Assembly (NCBI RefSeq): GCF_022695515.1
Contig: NZ_JALDPT010000006.1
Span: forward strand, 120,195-184,194
Direction: 5' to 3'
DNA from: Phenylobacterium aquaticum
GTDB lineage: Bacteria > Pseudomonadota > Alphaproteobacteria > Caulobacterales > Caulobacteraceae
DNA length: 64,000 nucleotides
The translations under genes were made by a program, and so were the position numbers. The notes under the pieces were generated by a model. The model was not told where the DNA came from, searched no databases, and worked only from the letters and a program-made list of their open reading frames with translations. Shown in pieces: positions 36,718-46,542 of the stretch (position 1 is the first letter of the stretch; each line of letters begins with the position of its first letter).

Positions 36718-37208
36718 CTAGTCGCGCAGAAGCGTGGCGCAGTGGGCCAGGGCCTTGGACATTCGCCACTCGACCGTCTTGACCGACACGTTGCAGCGTT
36801 CTGCGATCTCTTCATACGACAGACCCGCGAACCGGCTCAAGACAAACACGTCCCGGTAGAGCGATGGCATCGACAGAACGATCTGCTTGAGGAGGAGGGT
36901 GGTTTCCTGATCGGGCGCGGTCCAGGGTTCGTTCTCGGCATAGGCCTCGTCGAGCGAGAGGTGTGCGCCGCCTTGGCGCGCCTGACGCCTGTGCGCGTCG
37001 CGGGCCAAGTTGTCGCGACCGTCATCAGCAGGGCCTTGGGGTGGCGGATCTCGGCGGGCGGGGAGGTGGCGAGGCGGAGGAAGGTGTCCTGAGCGATGTC
37101 GTCCGCCAGACTGGACCTCCACCGCCGCTCCACTCCGACCCGAAACCAGGTCCATTTTGCAGCGACGAGTTGGTGGATAGGACCGGCAGGTTTGCTTTTT
37201 CGGGACAT
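36718..37208 (-). pseudogene. ECF sigma factor (FecI-like), one-base frameshift
   Basis: From ATG 37208 the frame reads MSRKSKPAGPIHQLVAAKWT, then WRSSLADDIAQDTFLRLAT and HPKALLMTVAT, which is region 2 of a FecI-like sigma. The continuation lies in another frame: NLARDAHRRQARQGGAHLSL, then PSLYRDVFVLSRFAGLSYEE, IAERCNVSVKTVEWRMSKAL (region 4). Adding one C (on the minus strand) at about 37012 joins them as LLMTVATNLARDAHRRQ, the usual sequence of the family. A GTG two codons earlier (37214) is an alternative start. The restored protein has about 163 residues, normal for this type. It should drive its own receptor operon. Confidence 0.8.
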
Positions 37209-37284
37209 GGCCACTCAGCCAAACAGTCTGAATACATACTATAGTTGATAAACTGAGCCACCGTAACCCGCTCAACGTGCCGGC

Positions 37285-37503
37285 ATGGATATGCGGCAGC
37301 TTGTTGGGCGAAACGCGCGCCGCCTCAGGCTGAAGGCTGGGATGACCCAGGAGCAATTCGCCGAAAAGTCCGGATTTTCTCAGCAGTACATCAGCGGTCT
37401 CGAGCGTGGCCGGCGTAATCCCACGGTTGTAACGCTGTTTGAGCTGGCCTCGGCGCTGAACGCTACCCCACTAGATATGATTGCGCCTGATCGGAACGCC
37501 TAG
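37285..37503 (+). CDS. Small XRE-family helix-turn-helix regulator
   Basis: The 72-residue protein is almost only a Cro/C1-type HTH: LVGRNARRLRLKAGMTQEQFAEKSGFSQQYISGLERGRRNPTVVTLFELASALNATP. The residues for helix capping (Gln in MTQEQFA and the SGLERG segment) are all present. ATG 37285 or 37291 can be the start. It is divergent from the FecI gene with about 75 bp between the starts, so it may regulate that promoter, or it may belong to the mobile region on its right. No partner toxin is found beside it. Confidence 0.85.
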   Translation: MDMRQLVGRNARRLRLKAGMTQEQFAEKSGFSQQYISGLERGRRNPTVVTLFELASALNATPLDMIAPDRNA

Positions 37504-37549
37504 TCCGCTCACGTGCCCTAGCCAGGATCTGTGAAGGCGGCTTCGGGCT

Positions 37550-37707
37550 GAGGCTGTGTAAAAACTCGGACGGCGCAATTTTCAGCGCAACAATTTGCCC
37601 GCCGCGTGCATCGTAAGGCGGGTCAGCGCAACACTTCATCGTTAGCGGGCTGAACGAGGTTGGAAGTTGCGCCAGATTTTTGCCGAGGCGAATTTTTACA
37701 CAGCCTC
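37550..37707. mobile_element. 158-bp MITE-like element with TIRs and 4-bp target duplication
   Basis: The left end GAGGCTGTGTAAAAACTCG and the inverted right end GAGGCTGTGTAAAAATTCG match at 18 of 19 positions. The element is flanked on both sides by GGCT, a 4-bp direct repeat that looks like a target-site duplication (37546-37549 and 37708-37711). There is no room for a transposase, so this is a non-autonomous insertion. The TIR style recalls IS families whose ends read TGTGTAAAAA, but I do not assign one. Confidence 0.72.
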
Positions 37708-37797
37708 GGCTCTTTGGCGACCTTCCAGACGTCCGCTCTAAGGGCGAAAGTTACGGAAATCGACGCGCAGGGACTCAGCTGACATCGAGCATCGCCA

Positions 37798-39965
37798 CTA
37801 GTGAAGAGCCACTACGTCTTGATACAGTTGCCGAAGGTGCTCGTCCGACATGTCGAGGATCGGCTCGTACATGAACGAATTGAGGTGAATGTTCTCGGGG
37901 GTCATCAATGCTACCCGTTCCAGCACCTTGATCTCTGCCGTCGCGGTTGGAAATTCCCTCTTGAACTTGCGCACCAACTGCGAGGTTTGGTTCGACGAAA
38001 TGGCGTTTGTGAAGGTAGGGTCCGCGATCTTCGCGATCATGTACCGCTCGGCCGCCAGCCGCACGGCGATGGCGAGCACGATCTTGTTCTCGAAGTTCGC
38101 GCCTTCGGGCGCAACGATGCAAGCAGCCGCGGCTTCGTCGATTGACTGGAAGACCGTCTTGGCAGGGTTTGGGTGCGCGGCGTTGGCGCCGAAGAGCTGA
38201 TTGTAGATGGCGTCGAGATCGCCATGCGTGATGGCGTCGGACCCCTGCTTGACGTGCAGTAGGTCCGTCAGCTTTGCAAAGTTGGGATCGCTCTCCCCGC
38301 TCGTGAATTCGATGAGGTTCCGCATGAAGGGAATCGAGGCTACGCGCTTCTTCTCATCGGTGAAGAAATTCTGCTTCCAGTCGTTGACAAAGATGTTGTT
38401 GATGCCCTGCGCCGGGTAGAGCGTGACCCCGGTGCTCGACTTCGACGCCATGAAGCAACAGCTATAAGCGGCGATCCCGCGCGCGTTGACTGTACGGAAG
38501 AAGTCGAAATTGTGCGTCAGGATGATCTGGCGGAACAGGCCGTCCTCGGCAATGTCGCCGAGATACTGCACGATCGCGTACTTATTCTTGTAGTCGAAGG
38601 AGTCAGCTACGTCGTCGACGATGACGAGGGTCGGCGCGCCCAGCTTGCGGCGCAGCTCGATCTCGAACAGCACGTTCAGAAGATAGAACGCTTTGCGCTC
38701 GCCAGTGCTTAAGCCTTCAATCAGGTCTGCGCGATTCACGCTCACCGACTCGCCTGCGTCTTCGAATTTGAAATCGAGAGCAAGAATCGGCTCCTTCGCC
38801 AACGCGACGGCGATTAGGTTCTTGGGTGCGAGCTTGAATGGCACCGAGAACCGCTCGTTGAAAATATCAATAACTTCCTGCCATTGCGTCCGCTCCGACG
38901 ACGCAGCCGCCTCGATTTCCAAACGTCGCTTCTCGGTCGATTGGCGTTGATCGAGCAGGCGCAGATACAGCTCTTCGTTCGCTTTGAAGTACGACTTCCA
39001 AACCAAATCCTTAAGGGCCGCGACGTTCGCGAGATACGGAAGGAGGTCTTCGTGATCGGACAGGTATGTTTCGAATTTGCGGGCATCCGCGTTCTTTTCC
39101 AGCAGCGCCGCGAGCTGTTCGTACTTCTTCCGAAGCGCCGGATCGCTCGTGATCACGTCGCGCTCCTTCTGGATGATCTCCTTCAGCTCCTGCTCGGTCT
39201 TGATCTGAACGTCGCCGCCACCCTTAAGCATGATGGTATGATCCGCCTTGAAGAAGCCATTGTCGGCTAGGCTTTTCGCGATTTGGCCTGCGTTGAAATA
39301 GTTGAACGTGCCGCGCTTGAAATAGGTCGAAGCGTCGATCAGTTCGTTATGCTTCTTGATATATTCGGCAATAAGATCCCTGGAATCCTTTTGCTCAAGT
39401 ACAGCGAGCCCTTTCTCGTCGAAGAGCTTGTCATATTCGACGGTTGAGAACGGCGTGGCGGTGAGCGCCGCGACCTCATCTTTCACCCGCGCAAGGGCGA
39501 CGTAAAACTGGTCGCTCGTAGGCGTGAAGGTCGACGAGATTTCCGCTTCGAGGTCGCGCTTGGAGCCTGAGGTGCCTTTCAAAGCCTTCACAAATTCGGC
39601 CTTGATCGCGTCGAGGTCCGCGTGGAGCTTTTCGTATTCGTCTCGAAGCGTCGCGTTGACAAGCAAGGCCGAGGTCTTGGCCGAATGGCCGAAGCTCTCA
39701 TCGTATGGGCGGACGACGAGGATTTCCTCCGGCTTAATCGCAACACCGTTCTCATCGACGACTGAGCAGGTCGTCGCACGGCCAGGAAAGAACGATCGAT
39801 CGGTTGCTTACCATCTGCAAGCGCTTGCAAGGTGTTTGCCAATGAAGATTTCATAGCCCCGTTGGGCGCGTAAACGGCGGCGACGTGGCACTTCGTGAAA
39901 TTGAATTCGACGTTGAGCTTTTTGATCCCGTAACAGTTTTCGAGATCAATCTTGAGCTTCTGCAT
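37798..39965 (-). pseudogene. AAA_13-like ATPase (possible phage-defence protein), one-base frameshift
   Basis: The N-terminal frame starts at ATG 39965: MQKLKIDLENCYGIKKLNVE, then AAVYAPNGAMKSSLANTLQA with a Walker A. The rest is in another frame: TTCSVVDENGVAIKPEEILV onward. Adding one C (minus strand) at about 39784 gives DRSFPGRATTCSVVDENG, joining a protein of about 720 residues. Later parts are a long coiled coil, the signature LSTGERKAFYLLNVLFEIE, Walker B TLVIVDDVADSFDYKNKYA and the LTHNFDFFRT loop, as in AAA_13 proteins that include anticodon nucleases of the PrrC/RloC type. The C-terminus (about 170 residues) is not one I recognise. GC content is visibly lower than its neighbours, pointing to recent acquisition. 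Confidence 0.72.
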
Positions 39966-40603
39966 CTATCCCACCGATCCATTTGGCAGCCAGCGCTTCA
40001 GGTGGCGCGATTGATCCAACTTAAAGCGCGCTAGCACCTCGGCCTATGAAGTTTGAGCGGCTTCCGCATGCCGAGCCGTAGCGCTGCAGTGACGGGCCCA
40101 AATGGAACACGCCGATACGACAAGATCGGACGTAGGGGAATTGGATCAGGTCCCCGAGACGTAGACGGCGGCGATCCGCACGCTCACGTTTCTTCGCTCA
40201 GCTAAGGAGCCAGCGAGTCCCAATGGAAGGTCGGTGGATCAAACGTCGTGCTCACTCAAGGCGACTGTTTACAGGCGCTACGGTATTTGTGAGCGAATCC
40301 TGGGTTCTGATTTTTCGGGGTTCCAGTGAGAAGCGCGCGTGTCGCAGTCCTTTCCCCCGCTGCGGCGCTGGCATTCTAACTCGCAAGATGCGGAATGGAG
40401 GTTGGGCCCACTTCGAAGGCGGCGAGGGTCTTAGCCGGATCAAGCATCCTTGCTTCGACCGACGAACGGTCATTGCGAAATGCGACGATGATCGCACCAT
40501 TGATCTCTTCGAGGATTGGCCTGGATGGGCTGGGAAGGGTCGGCTTTCGGACTGAGAGCCAGCGTCGCCTCCTGGTGCCCAGCGGACAGATGGTGCCGAA
40601 TTC
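39966..40603. other. 638-bp gap without a recognisable gene
   Basis: Between the AAA_13-like gene and the SbcC-like gene no convincing coding frame is seen. One 110-codon plus-strand frame (40223-40555) has a composition typical of chance frames (many Arg, Ser, Cys and Trp) and no ribosome site. The base composition is mixed, between the low GC of the AAA gene and the high GC of the next. It may be a boundary between two acquired segments. Confidence 0.5.
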
Positions 40604-43255
40604 CTAGACCTCGACCAACGACACCCTGTTCGCCTCCAAGTGCAGGAACGCCCGCTTCCGGCAGGTGAGGATAATCACCTGCATTCGTCCCGCCACCTCG
40701 CTGAGGATGTCGGTCATGGTCTCCAACCGCCCATCGTCGGAATAGACAAGCGCGTCGTCCAGGACGAGGGACACTGGCCGCCCCTTCTCCAGAAGAAGGT
40801 CCGCGAACGCGATCCGCGTCAGGACCGCCAACTGCTCCTGGGTCCCGCGGCTCAGGTCCTCCGCCGGCTCCAGCCGCCCCGACCGGCTGACGGATCCCGC
40901 CGCCATGGCGTCGGAGAGCTCCAGGGTCGCGCCGGGCAGCAGGCGGCCGATATAGGGTGCGACCCGTTGGGTGACGGGACCGAGATATTGGCGGGTGGCC
41001 TCGCGGCTGGCGTCGGCCAGAACGGACCGCAGCAGGGTGAGCACCTCGGCCTGCTCGGTGATCAACGCCAGGTCGGACGCGGCGCTGTCCTCGGCCTCCC
41101 TGGCGATCTCCAGGTCCGCTGCGGGGCCGCGTTCGCCCTCGGATCGGGCCGCCTCAGCCAAACCTCCGATCTCACCGGCTAGACGGACGCGCTCGGCCTC
41201 GATGTTGCGGCGACGGGTCCCGGCATTGGCGAGCTTGCGCTCCAGCTCCTCGACGCTGAAGGCCAGAGCGGTCGCCTTCATCTCTTCGACTTCCCCCTGC
41301 GCCCGAGCCTCGGCCTGCCGCGCGCTCAATAGTTCCGCATCGAGGTCCGCGTCCGGCTGAGCGGTCCGGGCGCTGGCGAGTTCGGCGGCGAGCTGATCTT
41401 GACGAACCTTGAGGTCACGGCTCGCGGCGCTCAGCGTCTGTCCGCGCAGTTCCGCCGCCTTCAGGGCCTCTCCCGCCGCGTCCCGCGCCTCGGCGGCCGC
41501 GCGTTCCGTCATGCGGGCTCGAACCGCGGCGCCTTCTGCGTCGCCGCTGATGTCGGGCGGGCCGCCGGCGGCCTGGGGTGGGGTAGGGGGCCGATCAACC
41601 CCAGCCAGTGCGCCGCGCAGCGCGTCCAGCCCGGCTTCCAAATCAAGGCCCGTGTCCGCCGCACACAGAGTTTCAAGCCTGATCTCCAACTCCTTCAGGC
41701 GATCCGCTGCGGCGCGGCGCTGATCGGCGGCGGCGCGGGCGGCGTCGAGGCTCGCGACACCCGCCCGATCCAGGGCCGCGCCAAGGTCCTCGGTCGCCCG
41801 GCGGTGGGCTGCCTGAGCCGCGACGCTTGAAGCCGGCGAGACCCTGAACGCGCCCACATCCGCGATGTCCAAGGTCGCGGGCGCGACGATCAGGTGGCGG
41901 CCCTCGGTCGCCGCCGCCCCATTGAACCGGGCTTTCCCTGCGGCGCCAGGCCGGAGAGTTACGTCCAAGGTTGGCGCGCCGGCCTCGAGAGCCGCCTGGG
42001 TCTGGCCGACCTGGCCGCTGAGGTCCTGAAGGGTTTGCAGGATCGACGCCGTCACGGTCGACGAGGAGAGGTCTTCACGCAGGCCGTCGATGTCCTTGGC
42101 GAGGCGCTCGGCCGCGTCCAGGCGCGCAAAGGCGGCCACCAGATGACGGGTCCGGGACGCCGCGCGTTCCGCGGCCAAGGCCGTGGCCGCAGTTTGGTCG
42201 GCGGCCTCCAGGGCAGCGCGCGCGGCCTTCAGGTCTTCCGCGCGGTCACCTTCGGCCTTCACCGCCGCAGACAGGACGGGTTCGAATTCCACCAGGTGGG
42301 CGGCGGCCTCCGCGCTGGCCTTCGCCGCGGTCTCGGCTTGGAGCGCGAGAGCGAGGCGGGCCGTCGCCCGCGCCTCGACCTGTTGCCGGCGGCTCTGAGC
42401 TTCGCCGAGGCGAGCCTCGGCTTCCCGGCGGCGCCCCTCGGCCGCCTTGGCGACCTCCAGGTCTCGCGTCCAGGTCTTGACGTCCTCGGCCTGGACAGGA
42501 TCGGCGGCGAGCCGCTCGGTCCGGTCGAGTTCCGCCCGCGCCAGGGCCAGACGGTCGAGCACCCCGGCAAAATGGGCCATGCTCGCCTGGGCCTCGGTGT
42601 GCTGGATCTGCGCCAGCGACAGGCGCTGCTGGGCGGCCAGAAGTTTGCCGGTCGCCTGGCCGGACTTCGCCGTCCTGAAGTCCGCCAGGGCGGTCTCCAC
42701 CGCCGCAGTGACGGCAAAGGCCCGTTTCCCGCCGGTGACGGCGCCGACCTCGCCGGCCAGGACCGATTGAATAGTCTCTCGGGCGATCCGGCCGGGCGCG
42801 CCCAGCGAGAGGGCGGCGCCCTGCTCGACCCACAACAGGCCCAGGATCCCACGGCTTTCGTCGTCGGCGCCGCGATTGCTGGAGCGCTCGAAACCCAACA
42901 GAACCTGAAGCTTCTCCTCTGCGGCGTCGCTGGTGAAGACCTGACCACCGGGTCCCGTGAGGGTCACCTGCGGCTTTTGCAGGAAACGCTTGGCCACGGT
43001 CCAGGCCGTGCCGTCCAGTTCAAAGCAGAGTTCGACGGTGGGGGCGGTCTCGTCCCCCCAGGGCCGCAGGGACTTGATGAACGCCCCCGCCGACCCGTGA
43101 CGCTCGAAGAGCGCCGCGCGCATCGCCTCCAGGATCGTGGATTTTCCGGTCTCGTTGGGTTCGCTGATGAGGTTGAGACCGTCGCTCAGGCCTTCGATCC
43201 GGACCGGCGCGCGGAACCGGCGGAAGTTCTCAAGGGCCAGGCTGCGGATTTTCAT
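40604..43255 (-). CDS. SbcC/YhaN-like SMC-type ATPase
   Basis: The 883-residue protein begins MKIRSLALENFRRFRAPVRI, with Walker A NLISEPNETGKSTILEAMRAALF. A long coiled coil (about residues 190-720) lies between this and the C-terminal signature LSRGTQEQLAVLTRIAFADLLLE, Walker B VSLVLDDALVYSDD and a His-free switch ILTCRK. That makes it a Rad50/SbcC-type ATPase; the E-P-N-E-T-G-K-S-T loop is closest to YhaN-like proteins. No CxxC zinc hook is seen at the coil tip. It overlaps the exonuclease gene by 4 bp, so the pair should form an SbcCD-like DNA-end processing complex. It is divergent to the six-gene operon starting at 44.7 kb. Confidence 0.88.
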   Translation of the reverse strand: MKIRSLALENFRRFRAPVRIEGLSDGLNLISEPNETGKSTILEAMRAALFERHGSAGAFIKSLRPWGDETAPTVELCFELDGTAWTVAKRFLQKPQVTLTGPGGQVFTSDAAEEKLQVLLGFERSSNRGADDESRGILGLLWVEQGAALSLGAPGRIARETIQSVLAGEVGAVTGGKRAFAVTAAVETALADFRTAKSGQATGKLLAAQQRLSLAQIQHTEAQASMAHFAGVLDRLALARAELDRTERLAADPVQAEDVKTWTRDLEVAKAAEGRRREAEARLGEAQSRRQQVEARATARLALALQAETAAKASAEAAAHLVEFEPVLSAAVKAEGDRAEDLKAARAALEAADQTAATALAAERAASRTRHLVAAFARLDAAERLAKDIDGLREDLSSSTVTASILQTLQDLSGQVGQTQAALEAGAPTLDVTLRPGAAGKARFNGAAATEGRHLIVAPATLDIADVGAFRVSPASSVAAQAAHRRATEDLGAALDRAGVASLDAARAAADQRRAAADRLKELEIRLETLCAADTGLDLEAGLDALRGALAGVDRPPTPPQAAGGPPDISGDAEGAAVRARMTERAAAEARDAAGEALKAAELRGQTLSAASRDLKVRQDQLAAELASARTAQPDADLDAELLSARQAEARAQGEVEEMKATALAFSVEELERKLANAGTRRRNIEAERVRLAGEIGGLAEAARSEGERGPAADLEIAREAEDSAASDLALITEQAEVLTLLRSVLADASREATRQYLGPVTQRVAPYIGRLLPGATLELSDAMAAGSVSRSGRLEPAEDLSRGTQEQLAVLTRIAFADLLLEKGRPVSLVLDDALVYSDDGRLETMTDILSEVAGRMQVIILTCRKRAFLHLEANRVSLVEV

Positions 43256-44379
43256 GCCTCGGCCCCGGCGGCGCGGGCGGCCCGCAGGTTTTCCACGAAC
43301 ATCCGCTCCAGCGCCGCGCTTGCGCGCTGGGCTTCTGGGCCTTCGCTCTTCGCCATCGCCAGCAAGCGCTCAGCCGCGACCCGCAGGACGCCATGAGCGT
43401 CGATGCCCCCGAGATCGTCTTCGGTCGGCCTGGCGAAGAGATCCTTCAGGTCGAGGTCCAACCAGCGGACCTCCAGGCCCAGCTCGGATTCCAGCCGCTC
43501 CCGCACCGCGACACGGTCGGCCAGGCTGAGAATCCCGGAGACCTTCAGCCGAAGGACCATGCGGGCCAGATCGGCGCCGGCGCGCAAGGCCGCAATCTGG
43601 ACGTCGAAAGCCGAGACGCCATCTAGGGTCCAGGCCTCATGGCGCCACGTGAACCTGCCCAGGGAATGGTGCGACAAGACCGGGACCGCACCGGGGCCGG
43701 CGATCTCCACCAGGAGCGCACCACCGGTGACCTCCCGATCGAAATCGTCCGGCTCAGGCGTGCCGCTATAGGCTGTGCGTTCACCGATCCGGTTGAAGCC
43801 GTGCCAGTCCCCCAGCGCCAGGTAGTCCAGGCCGGAGCGCTGGGCGCGGTCGACCGGGATCAGGTTCATGGCCGCCGTGCTGGAGAAGGACTGGATGGGC
43901 CCATGCGCCAGGCCGACCCGATGAACACCGGGCGCCGTAGGCATGGCCTCGAAGACCGTCGTCGGATCCTCGGAGGTCCGCCGATAGAGGAGGGGCGCCG
44001 GGAGGATGACGGCGTGATCCGACATGACCACGGGTTCGGCCGCGACGAGGGCGCGGACATTGGCGGGAGCATCCCGGGCCAGCCGGGCCCACAACCCCTC
44101 GGCTCGCGCGTAATCATGGTTTCCAGGCAGCAGCCACCAACGACACGGCGCGCGGCCCATCCGGGTCAGGGCTTGGCGGACGACCCGTTCGCCGGGCTCG
44201 AAGGTGTCGAACACATCCCCCGCCACCAGGACATCCCTGGCGTCTTTGCCGGCCGAGAGCTTGGCGATCGCATCTATGGCGTCCAGGCGCGCGTCCTGCA
44301 GCGCGGTCCGCGCCTCGTCCGGCATGCGGCCGAAGGGCTTGCCAAGCTGCCAGTCGGCCGTGTGGATAAATCGGATCAC
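43252..44379 (-). CDS. SbcD/YhaO-like metallophosphoesterase
   Basis: The GTG start at 44379 gives 375 residues. The Mre11-type motifs are in order: HTADWQLG (residue 6 on), GDVFDTFEPGE, LPGNHDY, LAHGPIQ and LGDWHG, forming the two-metal nuclease centre. The C-terminal part is a capping domain and ends with a basic helical tail. It is the nuclease partner of the downstream SbcC-like ATPase. The role of such a pair is cleavage of DNA ends or hairpins. The upstream 339-bp divergent gap (44380-44718) contains the promoters of this pair and of the ClpB-like operon, but I see no clear operator in it. Confidence 0.9.
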   Translation of the reverse strand: MIRFIHTADWQLGKPFGRMPDEARTALQDARLDAIDAIAKLSAGKDARDVLVAGDVFDTFEPGERVVRQALTRMGRAPCRWWLLPGNHDYARAEGLWARLARDAPANVRALVAAEPVVMSDHAVILPAPLLYRRTSEDPTTVFEAMPTAPGVHRVGLAHGPIQSFSSTAAMNLIPVDRAQRSGLDYLALGDWHGFNRIGERTAYSGTPEPDDFDREVTGGALLVEIAGPGAVPVLSHHSLGRFTWRHEAWTLDGVSAFDVQIAALRAGADLARMVLRLKVSGILSLADRVAVRERLESELGLEVRWLDLDLKDLFARPTEDDLGGIDAHGVLRVAAERLLAMAKSEGPEAQRASAALERMFVENLRAARAAGAEA

Positions 44380-44718
44380 GCCCTAACTCCCCCACCCAGA
44401 GCTAACACCCGCGCCGTGAAAGCGAAATGGCGACCGCGCCCCGCCAGGCTTTAGCCAGGTTCGTGCACCTTCGTGGACCGCCAGGCGGGGGCGTTCAGGG
44501 CTGGTCGCCGTCACCTGGGCGAAGCGCGCAACAGCAGGTTCCATCTTCAGTGAGGCAGGCGGCGGGGATGCGAAGAACCAGCCATCCCCCGAGGCGATCG
44601 AATTTAGGGAGAGGCTGATGTCGGCCACCGTATTTCCCCAATGAGTTGCGAAGGGCTGGAGCCCTCGACACCCACACGCTAAGGTCGCTTCGCTGGGGGG
44701 CACAAGTCTTTGCAAAGC

Positions 44719-46542
44719 ATGAGTTTCCAATCGAAGCCCAGGTGGCTTCGCGATCTTGAGCGCTTCCTGCCGCTCAAGAGCCAGTTCATGCTCACCGGCA
44801 ACATCCGCGACCTGCAGGCCCGGTCTGTCGGCGATCTTGTGACCACCGCGGCGCTCGACAGCGTCATCGCCGCGAGCCTGGCGGACGCCGGCTATAGCGA
44901 CGTGTTGGCATATGACCCGGTTTCGGGCTTTCGGCTGCTGGATCGTCCGGATGGGGCGCCGGGCGACGCCGATCGGGTGTTCGCCGCCCTTGGACTGACG
45001 GCGAGTAACGGGGTCGCGCCGGCTGGCATCGATCTGTTCGGCGCTACGTTGGAGCGCCTGGTGAGGTCGGACGGTCCGCCGCTGGCCCTGATCGCGGACT
45101 TTGCTTCCCGCCTGATCGTGCGCAGCGACGCCCTGTCGCCTGCGGAACACCAGGTGTTCACACGCGCCCTGGTGCTCAGCCAGGCCGCCCGGGCCCGCCC
45201 CGTTGGGCCAAACCGCGCCCCGTTGTTCAACACCGTGATCTGGATCGTCGACAAGGAGGGCGATCTTCCGGATTGGCTGACCATTGACAACCCGCGTCTG
45301 CGCCACATCCCGGTCTCGCCGCCTGACCGTGGCGTGCGGCGCGCGTTGGCGCCTCACCTGGTGCGCACCCTGCCTGGCGCGAAGACCGCGGCGGCGGACG
45401 TACTGCGCGACGCCGAAGATGTCCTCGTCGACGACACCGAGGGCCTGCTGCTGATGGACCTCAACGCCATCACGCAGTTGGCTCGCGCCGAGGCGGTCGA
45501 GGTGGGCGAGATCGGCGATGCCGTGCGCCGCTACAAGGTCGGCGTGACCGAGGACGCCTGGAAGCAGATCGAGCGCGAGAAGATCCGCGACGGCGCCACC
45601 TTCATTTCCCGGCGGGTGATCGGCCAGGCCCACGCGGTCACCCATATGCTCGACATCGTCAAACGGGCTGCGACCGGCGTCTCCGGCGCCAAGCGTGGCG
45701 GGCGCCCGCGCGGTGTGGCGTTCCTGGCCGGCCCGACGGGGGTCGGCAAGACCGAGCTGGCCAAGACGATCACCGAACTGCTGTTTGGCGACGAGAGCGC
45801 CTACATCCGTTTCGACATGAGCGAGTTCAGCGCCGAGCAGGCCGACCAGCGGCTGATCGGCGCGCCGCCCGGCTATGTGGGCTATGACGTCGGCGGCGAG
45901 CTCACCAACGCCATCCGGGAGAAGCCTTTCAGCGTCGTGCTGTTCGACGAGATCGAAAAGGCGCACCCGCGGATCCTCGACAAGTTCCTGCAGATCCTCG
46001 ACGACGGTGTTCTCACCTCAGGGCGCGGCGACAGGGTTTATTTCTCGGAAGCCCTCATCGTCTTCACCTCGAACCTCGGCATCTATGCCAGCGACGCGTC
46101 CGGCACGAGGGTGGCCAACGTGACCCCAGACCAGCCGTTCGCCGAGGTCCAGGCGCGGGTCCGCGGCGAGATCGAGTCCCATTTCAAACTGGTGCTCAAC
46201 CGCCCTGAAATCCTCAATCGGATCGGCGAAAATATTATCGTCTTCGACTTCATCCGCCCCGAGGTGGCTGAACAGATTTTCGAGGCCATGCTTGCCGCGA
46301 TCCTGCGCGATGCAGCCGACGCCGGCTACCAGTTGACCCTGGCGCCGATCGCCCAGTCGACGCTCCGGGATCTCTGCGTCTCGGACCTCGCCAATGGCGG
46401 GCGCGGTATTCGCAACAAGCTGGAGGCCCACCTGATCAATCCGCTGGCCCGAGCGCTCTTCGAGACGGAAGGGGAGGGGCGGTTTGTAATCGAGGCCCTG
46501 GAAGCCGGCGTCACCACAAGCCTCGTCATGAGGCCGGCATGA
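44719..46542 (+). CDS. ClpB-like AAA+ ATPase with degenerate N-terminal AAA domain
   Basis: I choose ATG 44719 (MSFQSKPRWLRDLERFLPLKSQFMLTGNIRDL); a TTG at 44710 is in frame. Residues 1-270 look like an AAA+ domain without a Walker A, in which IADFASRLIV, FNTVIWIVDKEGDLPDWLTI and a Pro/Arg lid follow one another. Residues 290-607 are a full Clp/Hsp100 D2 domain: Walker A GPTGVGKTELAK (about residue 337), pore loop GAPPGYVGYDVGG, Walker B VVLFDEIEKAHP, sensor FTSNLG and the Arg finger in NRPEILNRIG. Such proteins unfold or remodel protein targets. It begins the six-gene operon and overlaps the next gene by ATGA. Confidence 0.87.
   Translation: MSFQSKPRWLRDLERFLPLKSQFMLTGNIRDLQARSVGDLVTTAALDSVIAASLADAGYSDVLAYDPVSGFRLLDRPDGAPGDADRVFAALGLTASNGVAPAGIDLFGATLERLVRSDGPPLALIADFASRLIVRSDALSPAEHQVFTRALVLSQAARARPVGPNRAPLFNTVIWIVDKEGDLPDWLTIDNPRLRHIPVSPPDRGVRRALAPHLVRTLPGAKTAAADVLRDAEDVLVDDTEGLLLMDLNAITQLARAEAVEVGEIGDAVRRYKVGVTEDAWKQIEREKIRDGATFISRRVIGQAHAVTHMLDIVKRAATGVSGAKRGGRPRGVAFLAGPTGVGKTELAKTITELLFGDESAYIRFDMSEFSAEQADQRLIGAPPGYVGYDVGGELTNAIREKPFSVVLFDEIEKAHPRILDKFLQILDDGVLTSGRGDRVYFSEALIVFTSNLGIYASDASGTRVANVTPDQPFAEVQARVRGEIESHFKLVLNRPEILNRIGENIIVFDFIRPEVAEQIFEAMLAAILRDAADAGYQLTLAPIAQSTLRDLCVSDLANGGRGIRNKLEAHLINPLARALFETEGEGRFVIEALEAGVTTSLVMRPA

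Noticed and set aside
40223..40555. 110-codon frame between the AAA_13-like and SbcC-like genes
   Set aside because: Chance composition, no ribosome site, no family resemblance.
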